DNA from: Salvelinus alpinus | Taxonomy: Eukaryota; Chordata; Actinopteri; Salmoniformes; Salmonidae | Assembly: GCF_045679555.1 (NCBI RefSeq) | Contig: NC_092089.1 | Coordinates: 8,519,019 to 8,583,018, forward strand | Length of the DNA: 64,000 nucleotides | Direction: 5' to 3' | Shown here: positions 14,601-25,014 of the stretch, piece after piece | Numbering within the stretch: position 1 is the stretch's first letter | Layout: every line of letters starts with the position of its first letter | Translations under genes and position numbers: made by a program | Notes under the pieces: model-generated | The model's database searches: none | Told to the model about the DNA's origin: nothing | Seen by the model: the letters and a program-made list of their open reading frames with translations, nothing else

Positions 14601-17600
14601 TAGCCAGCCCCTAACAGACCAGAGGACCTCCAGTAGCCAGCCCCTGACAGACCAGAGTACCTCCAGTAGCCAGCCCCTGACAGCCCAGAGGACCTCCAGT
14701 AGCCAGCCCCTGACAGACCAGAGTACCTCCAGTAGCCAGCCCCTTACAGACCAGAGGACCTCCTGTAACCAGTCCCTGACAGACCAGAGTACCTCCAGTA
14801 GCCAGCCCCTGACAGACCAGAGGGCCTCCAGTAACCAGCCCCTGACAGACCAGAGGTCCTCCAGTAACCAGCCCCTGACAGACCAGATGACCTCCAGTAA
14901 CCAGCCCCTGACAGACCAGAGTACCTCCAGTAACCAGCCCCTGACAGACCAGAGGACCTCCAGTAGCCAGCCCCTGACAGACCAGAGTACCTCCAGTAGC
15001 CAGCCCCTGACAGACCAGAGTACCTCCAGTAACCAGCCCCTGACAGACCAGAGGACCTCCAGTAACCAGCCCCTGACAGACCAGAGTACCTCCAGTAGCC
15101 AGCCCCTGACAGACCAGAGTACCTCCAGTAGCCAGCCCCTGACAAACCAGAGTACCTCCAGTAGCCAGCCCCTAACAGACCATAGTACCTCCAGTAGCCA
15201 GCCCCTGACAGACCAGAGTACCTCCAGTAGCCAGCCCCTGACAGACCAGAGGACCTCCAGTAGCCAGCCCCTGACAGACCAGAGTACCTCCAGTAGCCAG
15301 CCGCTTACAGACCAGAGGACTTCCTGTAACCAGTCCCTGACAGACCAGAGTACCTCCAGTAGCCAGCCCCTGACAGACCAGAGGACCTCCAGTAGCCAGC
15401 CCCTGACAGGCCAGAGTACCTCCTGTAGCCAGCCCCCGATAGACCAGAATACCTCCTGTAGCCAGCCTCTGACAGACCAGAGGACCTCCAGTAACCAGCC
15501 CCTTACAAACCAGAGTACCTCCAGTAACCAGCCCCTGACAGACCAGATTACCTCCAGTAACCAGCCCCTGACAGACCAGAGGACCTCCAGTAACCAGCCC
15601 CTGACAGACCATAGTACCTCCAGTAACCAGCCCCTGACAGACCAGAGGACCTCCAGTAGCCAGCCCCTTACAGACCATAGTACATCCAGTAACCAGCCCC
15701 TTACAGACCAGAGGACCTCCAGTAGCCAGCCCCTGACAGACCAGAGTACCTCCAGTAACCAGCCCCTGACAGACCAGATTACCTCCAGTAACCAGCCCCT
15801 GACAGACCAGAGGACCTCCAGTAACCAGCCCCTGACAGACCATAGTACCTCCAGTAGCCAGCCACTTACAGACCAGAGGACTTCCTGTAACCAGTCCCTG
15901 ACAGACCAGAGTACCTCCAGTAGCCAGCCCCTGACAGACCAGAGGACCTCCAGTAGCCAGCCCCTGACAGACCAGAGGACCTCCAGTAGCCAGCCCCTGA
16001 CAGACCAGAGTACCTCCAGTAGCCAGCCCCTGACAGACCAGAGTACCTCCAGTAACCAGCCCTGACAGACCAGAGGACCTCCAGTAACCAGCCCCTGACA
16101 GACCAGAGTACCTCCAGTAGCCAGCCCCTGACAGACCAGAGTACCTCCAGTAGCCAGCCCCTGACAAACCAGAGGACCTCCAGTAGCCAGCCCCTAAAAG
16201 ACCAGAGTACCTCCAGTAGCCAGCCCCTAACAGACCATAGTACCTCCAGTAGCCAGCCCCTGACAGACCAGAGTACCTCCAGTAGCCAGCCCCTGACAGA
16301 CCAGAGGACCTCCAGTAGCCAGCCCCTGACAGACCAGAGTACCTCCAGTAGCCAGCCGCTTACAGACCAGAGGACTTCCTGTAACCAGTCCCTGACAGAC
16401 CAGAGTACCTCCAGTAGCCAGCCCCTGACAGACCAGAGGACCTCCAGTAGCCAGCCCCTGACAGGCCAGAGTACCTCCTGTAGCCAGCCCCCGATAGACC
16501 AGAATACCTCCTGTAGCCAGCCTCTGACAGACCAGAGGACCTCCAGTAACCAGCCCCTTACAAACCAGAGTACCTCCAGTAACCAGCCCCTGACAGACCA
16601 GATTACCTCCAGTAACCAGCCCCTGACAGACCAGAGGACCTCCAGTAACCAGCCCCTGACAGACCATAGGACCTCCAGTAACCAGCCCCTGACAGACCAG
16701 AGGACCTCCAGTAGCCAGCCCCTTACAGACCATAGTACATCCAGTAACCAGCCCCTGACAGACCAGAGGACCTCCAGTAGCCAGCCCCTTACAGACCAGA
16801 GGACAACCTGTAGCCAGCCCCTAACAGACCAGAGTACCTCCAGTAGCCAGCCCCTAACAGACCAGAGTACCTCCAGTAGCCAGCCCCTGACAGACCAGAG
16901 TACCTCCTGTAGCCAGCCCCCGATAGACCAGAATACCTCCTGTAGCCAGCCTCTGACAGACCAGAGGACCTCCAGTAACCAGCCCCTGACAGACCAGAGT
17001 ACCTCCAGTAACCAGCCCCTGACAGACCAGAGGTCCTCCAGTAACCAGCCCCTGACAGACCAGATGACCTCCAGTAACCAGCCCCTGACAGACCAGAGAA
17101 CCTCCAGTAACCAGCCCCTGACAGACCAGAGGACCTCCAGTAGCCAGCCCCTGACAGACCAGAGTACCTCCAGTAACCAGCCCCTGACAGACCAGAGGAC
17201 CTCCAGTAACCAGCCCCTGACAGACCAGAGTACCTCCAGTAGCCAGCCCCTGACAGACCAGAGTACCTCCAGTAGCCAGCCCCTGACAAACCAGAGGACC
17301 TCCAGTAGCCAGCCGCTTACAGACCAGAGGACTTCCTGTAACCAGTCCCTGACAGACCAGAGTACCTCCAGTAGCCAGCCCCTGACAGACCAGAGGACCT
17401 CCAGTAGCCAGCCCCTGACAGACCAGAGTACCTCCAGTAGCCAGCCGCTTACAGACCAGAGGACTTCCTGTAACCAGTCCCTGACAGACCAGAGTACCTC
17501 CAGTAGCCAGCCCCTGACAGACCAGAGGACCTCCAGTAGCCATCCCCTGACAGGCCAGAGTACCTCCTGTAGCCAGCCCCCGATAGACCAGAATACCTCC

Positions 17601-20600
17601 TGTAGCCAGCCTCTGACAGACCAGAGGACCTCCAGTAACCAGCCCCTTACAAACCAGAGTACCTCCAGTAACCAGCCCCTGACAGACCAGATTACCTCCA
17701 GTAACCAGCCCCTGACAGACCAGAGGACCTCCAGTAACCAGCCCCTGACAGACCATAGTACCTCCAGTAACCAGCCCCTGACAGACCAGAGGACCTCCAG
17801 TAGCCAGCCCCTTACAGACCATAGTACATCCAGTAACCAGCCCCTTACAGACCAGAGGACCTCCAGTAACCAGCCCCTGACAGACCAGATGACCTCCAGT
17901 AACCAGCCCCTGACAGACCAGAGGACCTCCAGTAACCAGCCCCTGACAGACCAGAGAACCTCCAGTAACCAGCCCCTGACAGACCAGATTACCTCCAGTA
18001 ACCAGCCCCTGACAGACCAGAGGACCTCCAGTAACCAGCCCCTGACAGACCAGAGGACCTCCAGTAACCAGCCCCTGACAGACCATTTTACCTCCAGTAA
18101 CCAGCCCCTGACAGACCAGAGGACCTCCAGTAGCCAGCCCCTAACAGACCAGAGTACCTCCAGTAGCCAGCCCCTGACAGACCAGAGGACCTCCAGTAGC
18201 CAGCCCCTAACAGACCAGAGTACCTCCAGTAGCCAGCCCCTGTCAGACCAGGGTACCTCCTGTAGCCAGCCCCTGACAGACCAGTGGACCTCCAGTAGCC
18301 AGCCCCTGACAGACCAGAGTACCTCCAGTAGCTAGCCCCTGACAGACCAGAAGACCTCCAGTAGCCAGCCCCTGACAGACCAGGGTACCTCCAGTAGCCA
18401 GCCCCTGACAGACCAGTGGACCTCCAGTAGCCAGCCCCTGACAGACCAGAGTACCTCCAGTAGCTAGCCCCTGACAGACCAGAAGACCTCCAGTAGCCAG
18501 CCCCTGACAGACCAGAGTACCTCCTGTAACCAGCCCTTAACAGACCAGTGTACCTCCAGTAGCCAGCCCCTGACAGACCAGAGGACCTCCAGTAGCCAGC
18601 CCCTGACAGACCAGAGTACCTCCAGTAGCCAGCCCCTGACAGACCAGAGGACCTCCAGTAGCCAGCCCCTGACAGACCAGAGGACCTCCAGTAACCAGCC
18701 CCTGACAGACCAGAGGACCTCCAGTAACCAGCCCCTTACAGACCAGAGGACCTCCAGTAACCAGCCCCTGACAGACCAGTGGACCTCCAGTAACCAGCCC
18801 CTGATAGACCAGAGTACCTCCAATAGCCAGCCCCTGACAGACCAGAGTACCTCCAGTAGCCAGCCTCTGACAGACCAGAGGACCTCCAGTAGCCAGCCCC
18901 TGACAGACCAGAGGACCTCCTGTAGCCAGCCTCTGACAGACCAGAGGACCTCCAGTAGCCAGCCCCTAACAGACCAGAGTACCTCCAGTAGCCAGCCCCT
19001 GACAGACCAGAGTACCTCCAGTTACCAGCCTCTGACAGACCAGAGGACCTCCAGTAGCCAGCCCCTGACAGACCAGAGTACCTCCTGTAGCCAGCCCCTG
19101 ACAGACCAGAGTACCTCCAGTAGCCAGCCCCTGACAGACCAGAGTACCTCCAGTAGCCAGCCCCTGAGAAACCAGAGGACCTCCAGTAGCCAGCCCCTAA
19201 AAGACCAGAGTACCTCCAGTAGCCAGCCCCTAACAGACCAGAGGACCTCCAGTAGCCAGCCCCTGACAGACCAGAGTACCTCCAGTAGCCAGCCCCTGAC
19301 AGCCCAGAGGACCTCCAGTAGCCAGCCCCTGACAGACCAGAGTACCTCCAGTAGCCAGCCCCTTACAGACCAGAGGACCTCCTGTAACCAGTCCCTGACA
19401 GACCAGAGTACCTCCAGTAGCCAGCCCCTGACAGACCAGAGGACCTCCAGTAGCCAGCCCCTGACAGGCCAGAGTACCTCCTGTAGCCAGCCCCCGATAG
19501 ACCAGAATACCTCCTGTAGCCAGCCTCTGACAGACCAGAGGACCTCCAGTAACCAGCCCCTGACAGACCAGAGTACCTCCAGTAACCAGCCCCTGACAGA
19601 CCAGAGGTCCTCCAGTAACCAGCCCCTGACAGACCAGATGACCTCCAGTAACCAGCCCCTGACAGACCAGAGAACCTCCAGTAACCAGCCCCTGACAGAC
19701 CAGAGGACCTCCAGTAGCCAGCCCCTGACAGACCAGAGTACCTCCAGTAGCCAGCCCCTGACAGACCAGAGTACCTCCAGTAACCAGCCCCTGACAGACC
19801 AGAGGACCTCCAGTAACCAGTCCCTGACAGACCAGAGTACCTCCAGTAGCCAGCCCCTGACAGACCAGAGTACCTCCAGTAGCCAGCCCCTGACAAACCA
19901 GAGGACCTCCAGTAGCCAGCCCCTAAAAGACCAGAGTACCTCCAGTAGCCAGCCCCTAACAGACCATAGTACCTCCAGTAGCCAGCCCCTGACAGACCAG
20001 AGTACCTCCAGTAGCCAGCCCCTGACAGACCAGAGGACCTCCAGTAGCCAGCCCCTGACAGACCAGAGTACCTCCAGTAGCCAGCCGCTTACAGACCAGA
20101 GAACTTCCTGTAACCAGTCCCTGACAGACCAGAGTACCTCCAGTAGCCAGCCCCTGACAGACCAGAGGACCTCCAGTAGCCAGCCCCTGACAGGCCAGAG
20201 TACCTCCTGTAGCCAGCCCCCGATAGACCAGAATACCTCCTGTAGCCAGCCTCTGACAGACCAGAGGACCTCCAGTAACCAGCCCCTTACAAACCAGAGT
20301 ACCTCCAGTAACCAGCCCCTGACAGACCAGATTACCTCCAGTAACCAGCCCCTGACAGACCAGAGGACCTCCAGTAACCAGCCCCTGACAGACCATAGTA
20401 CCTCCAGTAACCAGCCCCTGACAGACCAGAGGACCTCCAGTAGCCAGCCCCTTACAGACCATAGTACATCCAGTAACCAGCCCCTTACAGACCAGAGGAC
20501 CTCCAGTAGCCAGCCCCTGACAGACCATAGTACCTCCAGTAACCAGCCCCTTACAGACCAGATGACCTCCAGTAACCAGCCCCTGACAGACCAGATGACC

Positions 20601-21837
20601 TCCAGTAACCAGCCCCTGACAGACCAGAGGACCTCCAGTAACCAGCCCCTGACAGACCAGAGAACCTCCAGTAACCAGCCCCTGACAGACCAGATTACCT
20701 CCAGTAACCAGCCCCTGACAGACCAGAGGACCTCCAGTAACCAGCCCCTGACAGACCAGAGGACCTCCAGTAACCAGCCCCTGACAGACCATTTTACCTC
20801 CAGTAACCAGCCCCTGACAGACCAGAGGACCTCCAGTAGCCAGCCCCTTACAGACCATAGTACCTCCAGTAACCAGCCCCTTACAGACCAGAGGACCTCC
20901 AGTAGCCAGCCCCTGACAGACCATAGTACCTCCAGTAACCAGCCCCTTACAGACCAGAGGACCTCCAGTAACCAGCCCCTGACAGACCAGATGACCTCCA
21001 GTAACCAGCCCCTGACAGACCAGAGGACCTCCAGTAACCAGCCCCTGACAGACCAGAGAACCTCCAGTAACCAGCCCCTGACAGACCAGATTACCTCCAG
21101 TAACCAGCCCCTGACAGACCAGAGGACCTCCAGTAACCAGCCCCTGACAGACCAGAGGACCTCCTATAACCAGCCCCTGACAGACCAGAGTACCTCCAGT
21201 AACCAGCCCCTGACAGACCAGAGTACCTCCAGTAACCAGCCCCTGACAGACCAGAGTACCTCCAGTAACCAGCCCCTGACAGACCAGAGTACCTCCAGTA
21301 ACCAGCCCCTGACAGACCAGAGTACCTCCAGTAACCAGCCCCTGACAGACCAGAGTACCTCCAGTAGCCAGCCCCTGACAGACCAGAGTACCTCCAGTAT
21401 CCAGCCCCTGACAGACCAGAGTACCTCCAGTAACCAGCCCCTGACAGACCAGAGTACCTCCAGTAACCAGCCCCTGACAGACCAGAGTACCTCCAGTAAC
21501 CAGCCCCTGACAGACCAGTGTACCTCCAGTAACCAGCCCCTGACAGACCAGAGTACCTCCAGTAGCCAGCCCCTGACAGACCAGAGTACCTCCAGTATCC
21601 AGCCCCTGACAGACCAGAGTACCTCCAGTATCCAGCCCCTGATAGACCAGAGTACCTCCAGTAGCCAGCCCCTGACAGACCAGAGTACCTCCAGTAACCA
21701 GCCCCTGACAGACCAGAGTACCTCCAGTATCCAGCCCCTGACAGACCAGAGTACCTCCAGTATCCAGCCCCTGACAGACCAGAGTACCTCCAGTAACCAG
21801 CCCCTGACAGACCAGAGGACCTCCAGCACTCTGCCTT
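11657..21837. repeat. 33-nt minisatellite, about 308 units, with multi-kb block duplications
   Basis: The core of the unit is aaccagcccctgacagacca flanked by cctccagt and gaggac. Variants include aac/agc, gagg/gagt, and rarer forms that serve as markers. The marker ctagcccctg occurs as pairs 132 nt apart at 13581/13713 and again at 18332/18464. The marker cccctgagaaacc occurs near 14542 and 19161. These show a duplicated block displaced by about 4.6-4.75 kb. The marker cccccgatagacc recurs near 15434, 16490, 16917, 17578, 19490 and 20218. A one-base loss at about 16063 shifts the plus-strand frame. The period is 11 codons, so plus-strand frames of 392, 423 and 733 codons stay open as S/T/Q-rich 11-residue repeats; no start context, splice sites or domain support a gene. 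Confidence 0.98.
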
Positions 21838-22564
21838 GATGTTCCTTCTCAGGATACGTCCAATGAGATAATCATCAATCAAAACACTCACTCATCTTGT
21901 TTGCTGTCCATTTAGATGGGTTGTAGATTCCAACAACAAGATTCCAACTTTGTATCAGAAGGACACTTTCCAATGTGCAACGTATTAATCTGTGTTGCAT
22001 CAAAACAGACATACATTTTGGACCAAAGTAGATTTTTTTGATTATCACAAATGTCTACAAAGCAAAGACTTCAGAACAATCCAGAATCATGTCCCTTTTG
22101 GAAAAGTCCTACATAACCCAGAATGCATTTTTTGCTAGCCTTCCTTCAATTCAGATGAAAATGTTTCTGTGGACCATGGGTAATGTAGGCAAAATACACA
22201 GAAGTTGGATGGAATGTAGCTTCACAAAATTCCTAATTTACAAATGTTTTCTTATTGTACAACATTGAAATAGTAACAAAGTGAAAGCAGAGGGCAGGAT
22301 TTATTTCAGTGCAGTTAACCCAGATGTCAACACAGATTATAACTCTAGTGGCCGTAAAATGACATTCTTTTCAAGTGCTCTTACAACGAAGAAATTGTTC
22401 CGTGAGTTTAGCTTTCAAGTTCAGAACTTTTTGCCCTTTTGACATCTAGAAACGACCTGGTTTATTACCATGGAAACGCCTGCCCCGCAGAGCTAGGTGT
22501 GGTTCCTATCAGATGTCTCATATTCAATACTAGGCACACATTTCCAGTCAGCGGTTGTGCTGTG
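21838..22564. other. Unique spacer, no gene supported
   Basis: Single-copy, AT-rich sequence follows the end of the 33-nt array. A 76-codon plus-strand frame at 22038-22268 has no recognisable motif and lies in DNA without other coding signs. I see no RNA gene or known transposon here. Confidence 0.5.
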
Positions 22565-23271
22565 GTTAGGAAGATACAGTATAGGAACAGGTCAGAGGTC
22601 ATGTGATTGAGAACCCTGGACTGTGACGGTGCAGAGACACCGGGAATATAAACTCCATCTCTGGGGTTAGGAAGATACAGTATAGGAACAGGTCAGAGGT
22701 CATGTGAGAGAGAACCCTGGGCTGTGACGGTGCAGAGACACCGGGAATATAAACTCCATCTCTGGGGTTAGGAAGATACAGTATAGGAACAGGTCAGAGG
22801 TCATGTGAGAGAGAACCCTGGGCTGTGACGGTGCAGAGACACCGGGAATATAAACTCCATCTCTGGGGTTAGGAAGATACAGTATAGGAACAGGTCAGAG
22901 GTCATGTGAGAGAGAACCGTGGGCTGTGACGGTGCAGAGACACCGGGAATATAAACTCCATCTCTGGGGTTAGGAAGATACAGTATAGGAACAGGTCAGA
23001 GGTCATGTGAGAGAGAACCCTGGGCTGTGACGGTGCAGAGACACCGGGAATATAAACTCCATCTCTGGGGTTAGGAAGATACAGTATAGGAACAGGTCAG
23101 AGGTCATGTGAGAGAGGACCGTGGGCTGTGACGGTGCAGAGACACCGGGAATATAAACTCCATCTGGGGTTAGGAAGATACAGTATAGGAACAGGTCAGA
23201 GGTCATGTGAGAGAGAACCCTGGGCTGTGACGGTGCAGAGACACCGGGAATATAAACTCCATCTCTGGGGT
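22565..23271. repeat. 101-nt minisatellite, about seven units
   Basis: The unit starts gttaggaagatacagtatag and ends ccatctctggg. The units are nearly identical apart from ccctggg/cgtggg exchanges and small deletions (for example, ctct is lost near 23163). The array leads into a short segment beginning ttatattttaacacatcg and then into a SINE. Confidence 0.95.
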
Positions 23272-23302
23272 TATATTTTAACACATCGTTTGTTAATCTG
23301 AG

Positions 23303-23474
23303 GGATCCCAAGTGGCGCAGCCGTCTAAAACACTACAACTCAGTGCTTGAGGCATCACTACTGGCACCCTGGTTCGAATCTGGGCTGTATCACAACCGGC
23401 TGTGATTGGGAGTCCCATAGAGCGGCGCACAATTGGCCTAGCTTCATCCGGGTTTGGCCAGTGTAGGCCGTCAT
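23303..23474 (+). mobile_element. tRNA-derived SINE, 3'-truncated copy
   Basis: The head cccaagtggcgcagccgtct and the B-box-like ggttcgaatc are those of a tRNA-derived SINE; the head resembles a tRNA-Leu-derived salmonid family such as SlmI (family name from memory). The body, with cacaaccggctgtgattggg, stops after aggccgtcat and runs straight into the middle of a 101-nt minisatellite unit. The usual tail is therefore missing. The full-length copy at 23697 shows what was lost. Confidence 0.85.
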
Positions 23475-23668
23475 ACAGTATAGGAACAGGTCAGAGGTCA
23501 TGTGAGAGAGAACCGTGGGCTGTGACGGTGCAGAGACACCGGGAATATAAACTCCATCTCTGGGGTTAGGAAGATACAGTATAGGAACAGGTCAGAGGTC
23601 ATGTGAGAGAGAACCGTGGGCTGTGACGGTGCAGAGACACCGGGAATATAAACTCCATCTCTGGGGTT
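23475..23668. repeat. Second block of the 101-nt minisatellite, about two units
   Basis: The block begins inside a unit at acagtataggaacagg, directly after the broken SINE. It ends with the same ttatattttaacacatcg segment that precedes the first SINE. Minisatellite plus linker plus SINE is therefore a composite tandem duplication. Confidence 0.92.
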
Positions 23669-23696
23669 ATATTTTAACACATCGTTTGTTAATCTG

Positions 23697-23943
23697 AGGG
23701 ATCCCAAGTGGCGCAGCCGTCTAAAACACTACAACTCAGTGCTTGAGGCATCACTACTGGCACCCTGGTTCGAATCTGGGCTGTATCACAACCGGCTGTG
23801 ATTGGGAGTCCCATAGAGCGGCGCACAATTGGCCTAGCTTCATCCGGGTTTGGCCAGTGTAGGCCGTCATTGTAAAATAAGAATTTGTTCTTAACTGACT
23901 TGTAAGTTAAATAAAGGTTACATTAAAAAAATATATATATATA
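23697..23943 (+). mobile_element. tRNA-derived SINE, full length with 3' tail
   Basis: The head and body match the copy at 23303. This copy continues through taagaatttgttcttaactg and gttaaataaaggtt, the 3' tail typical of salmonid SINEs and their partner LINE, and ends in a short A/TA-rich run. It is a non-coding retroposon mobilised in trans by a LINE (known for the class). The tRNA-like head is not a functional tRNA gene. Confidence 0.88.
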
Positions 23944-24122
23944 AACATCTGCATAATGTAACAAGGTACATTCCACGGATGTTTAACCTTAGTTAAACTG
24001 TAGGACTCTGAAAAATACCAAAATACACACAGGTTCTATATTCTGCAGCAGTATCAACATAACCAATAACTAAGGATCCTGAAATTATAGGTGATAGATG
24101 TTATGCAACACCACAAATTACT

Positions 24123-24437
24123 ATATTTCATTTAGTACCTTTTAGTTCAACTCATCAACAGAATGAGTATATTTCATTTAGTATCTTTCAGTTCACCTCA
24201 TCAACAGAATGAGTATATTTAATTTAGTATCTTTTAGGTCACCTCATCAACAGAATGAATATATTTCATTTAGTACCTTTTAGGTCACCTCATCAACAGA
24301 ATGAATATATTTCATTTAGTATCTTTCAGATCACCTCATCAACAGAATGAGTATATTTAATTTAGTACCTTTCAGATCACCTCATCAACAGAATGAATAT
24401 ATTTAATTTAGTATCTTTCAGATCACCTCATCAAAAG
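24123..24437. repeat. 46-nt minisatellite, about 6.8 units
   Basis: The unit starts atatttcatttagtatcttt and contains cacctcatcaacagaatga. Units differ by single bases. The sequence from 24438 to 24778 is unique and I see nothing in it. Confidence 0.92.
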
Positions 24438-24778
24438 TAGTGGTATAATAAAGTTGAAGATGATCAAGTCAAACAGAATCCATAGAACTCAATGTCACCA
24501 GAGAGCTATTGAAGCTGTATCTGTGATCACTGAGTCAGGCCATATAGTTTACAATGAGACTGGTGGATTTATGTTTCTAGTTGTCTGAGGATTTTACCTC
24601 GAAAATGAAACTCAGGTGTTTACCTGTCTGTTGTCTTGCTTGAACTGAGCTATAGCATGAATGAATAACTAGACAATCTCCCTCATAGTAATATTGATCG
24701 TAATATTGATCATGCCAAATCAGTGAGTAATGAGGGTAACTCGGGTACATGGAATTAACCTGTCGCTATAACTGACTA

Positions 24779-25014
24779 GAGAGCACTGCGCAGTGGTGGG
24801 CTGAGGCTGTGAGGACTCCATCCACTGAGAGACAGTGGGATGTGTCCTGGGGACTAGAGAGCACTGCGCAGTGCAGGGCTGAGGCTGTGAGGACTCCATC
24901 CACTGAGAGACAGTGGGATGTGTCCTGGGGACTAGAGAGCACTGCGCAGTGCTGGGCTGAGGCTGTGAGGACTCCATCCACTGAGAGACAGTGGGATGTG
25001 TCCTGGGGACTTTA
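24779..25014. repeat. 78-nt minisatellite, three units
   Basis: The unit begins gagagcactgcgcagtg and ends gtgtcctggggacta. The three copies differ by a base or two. The period is 26 codons, so short open frames occur on both strands. No gene is supported. Confidence 0.93.

Noticed and set aside
2864..21837. CRISPR-like array
   Set aside because: Units are contiguous with no unique spacers, and the surrounding DNA is clearly vertebrate.
22038..22268. 76-codon plus-strand frame
   Set aside because: Short, in AT-rich DNA, with no recognisable motif or splice context.
23311..23360. tRNA gene (tRNA-like box sequences at 23303, 23697 and 35829)
   Set aside because: The tRNA-like head is joined to a SINE body and tail and does not form a complete tRNA; these are retroposons.
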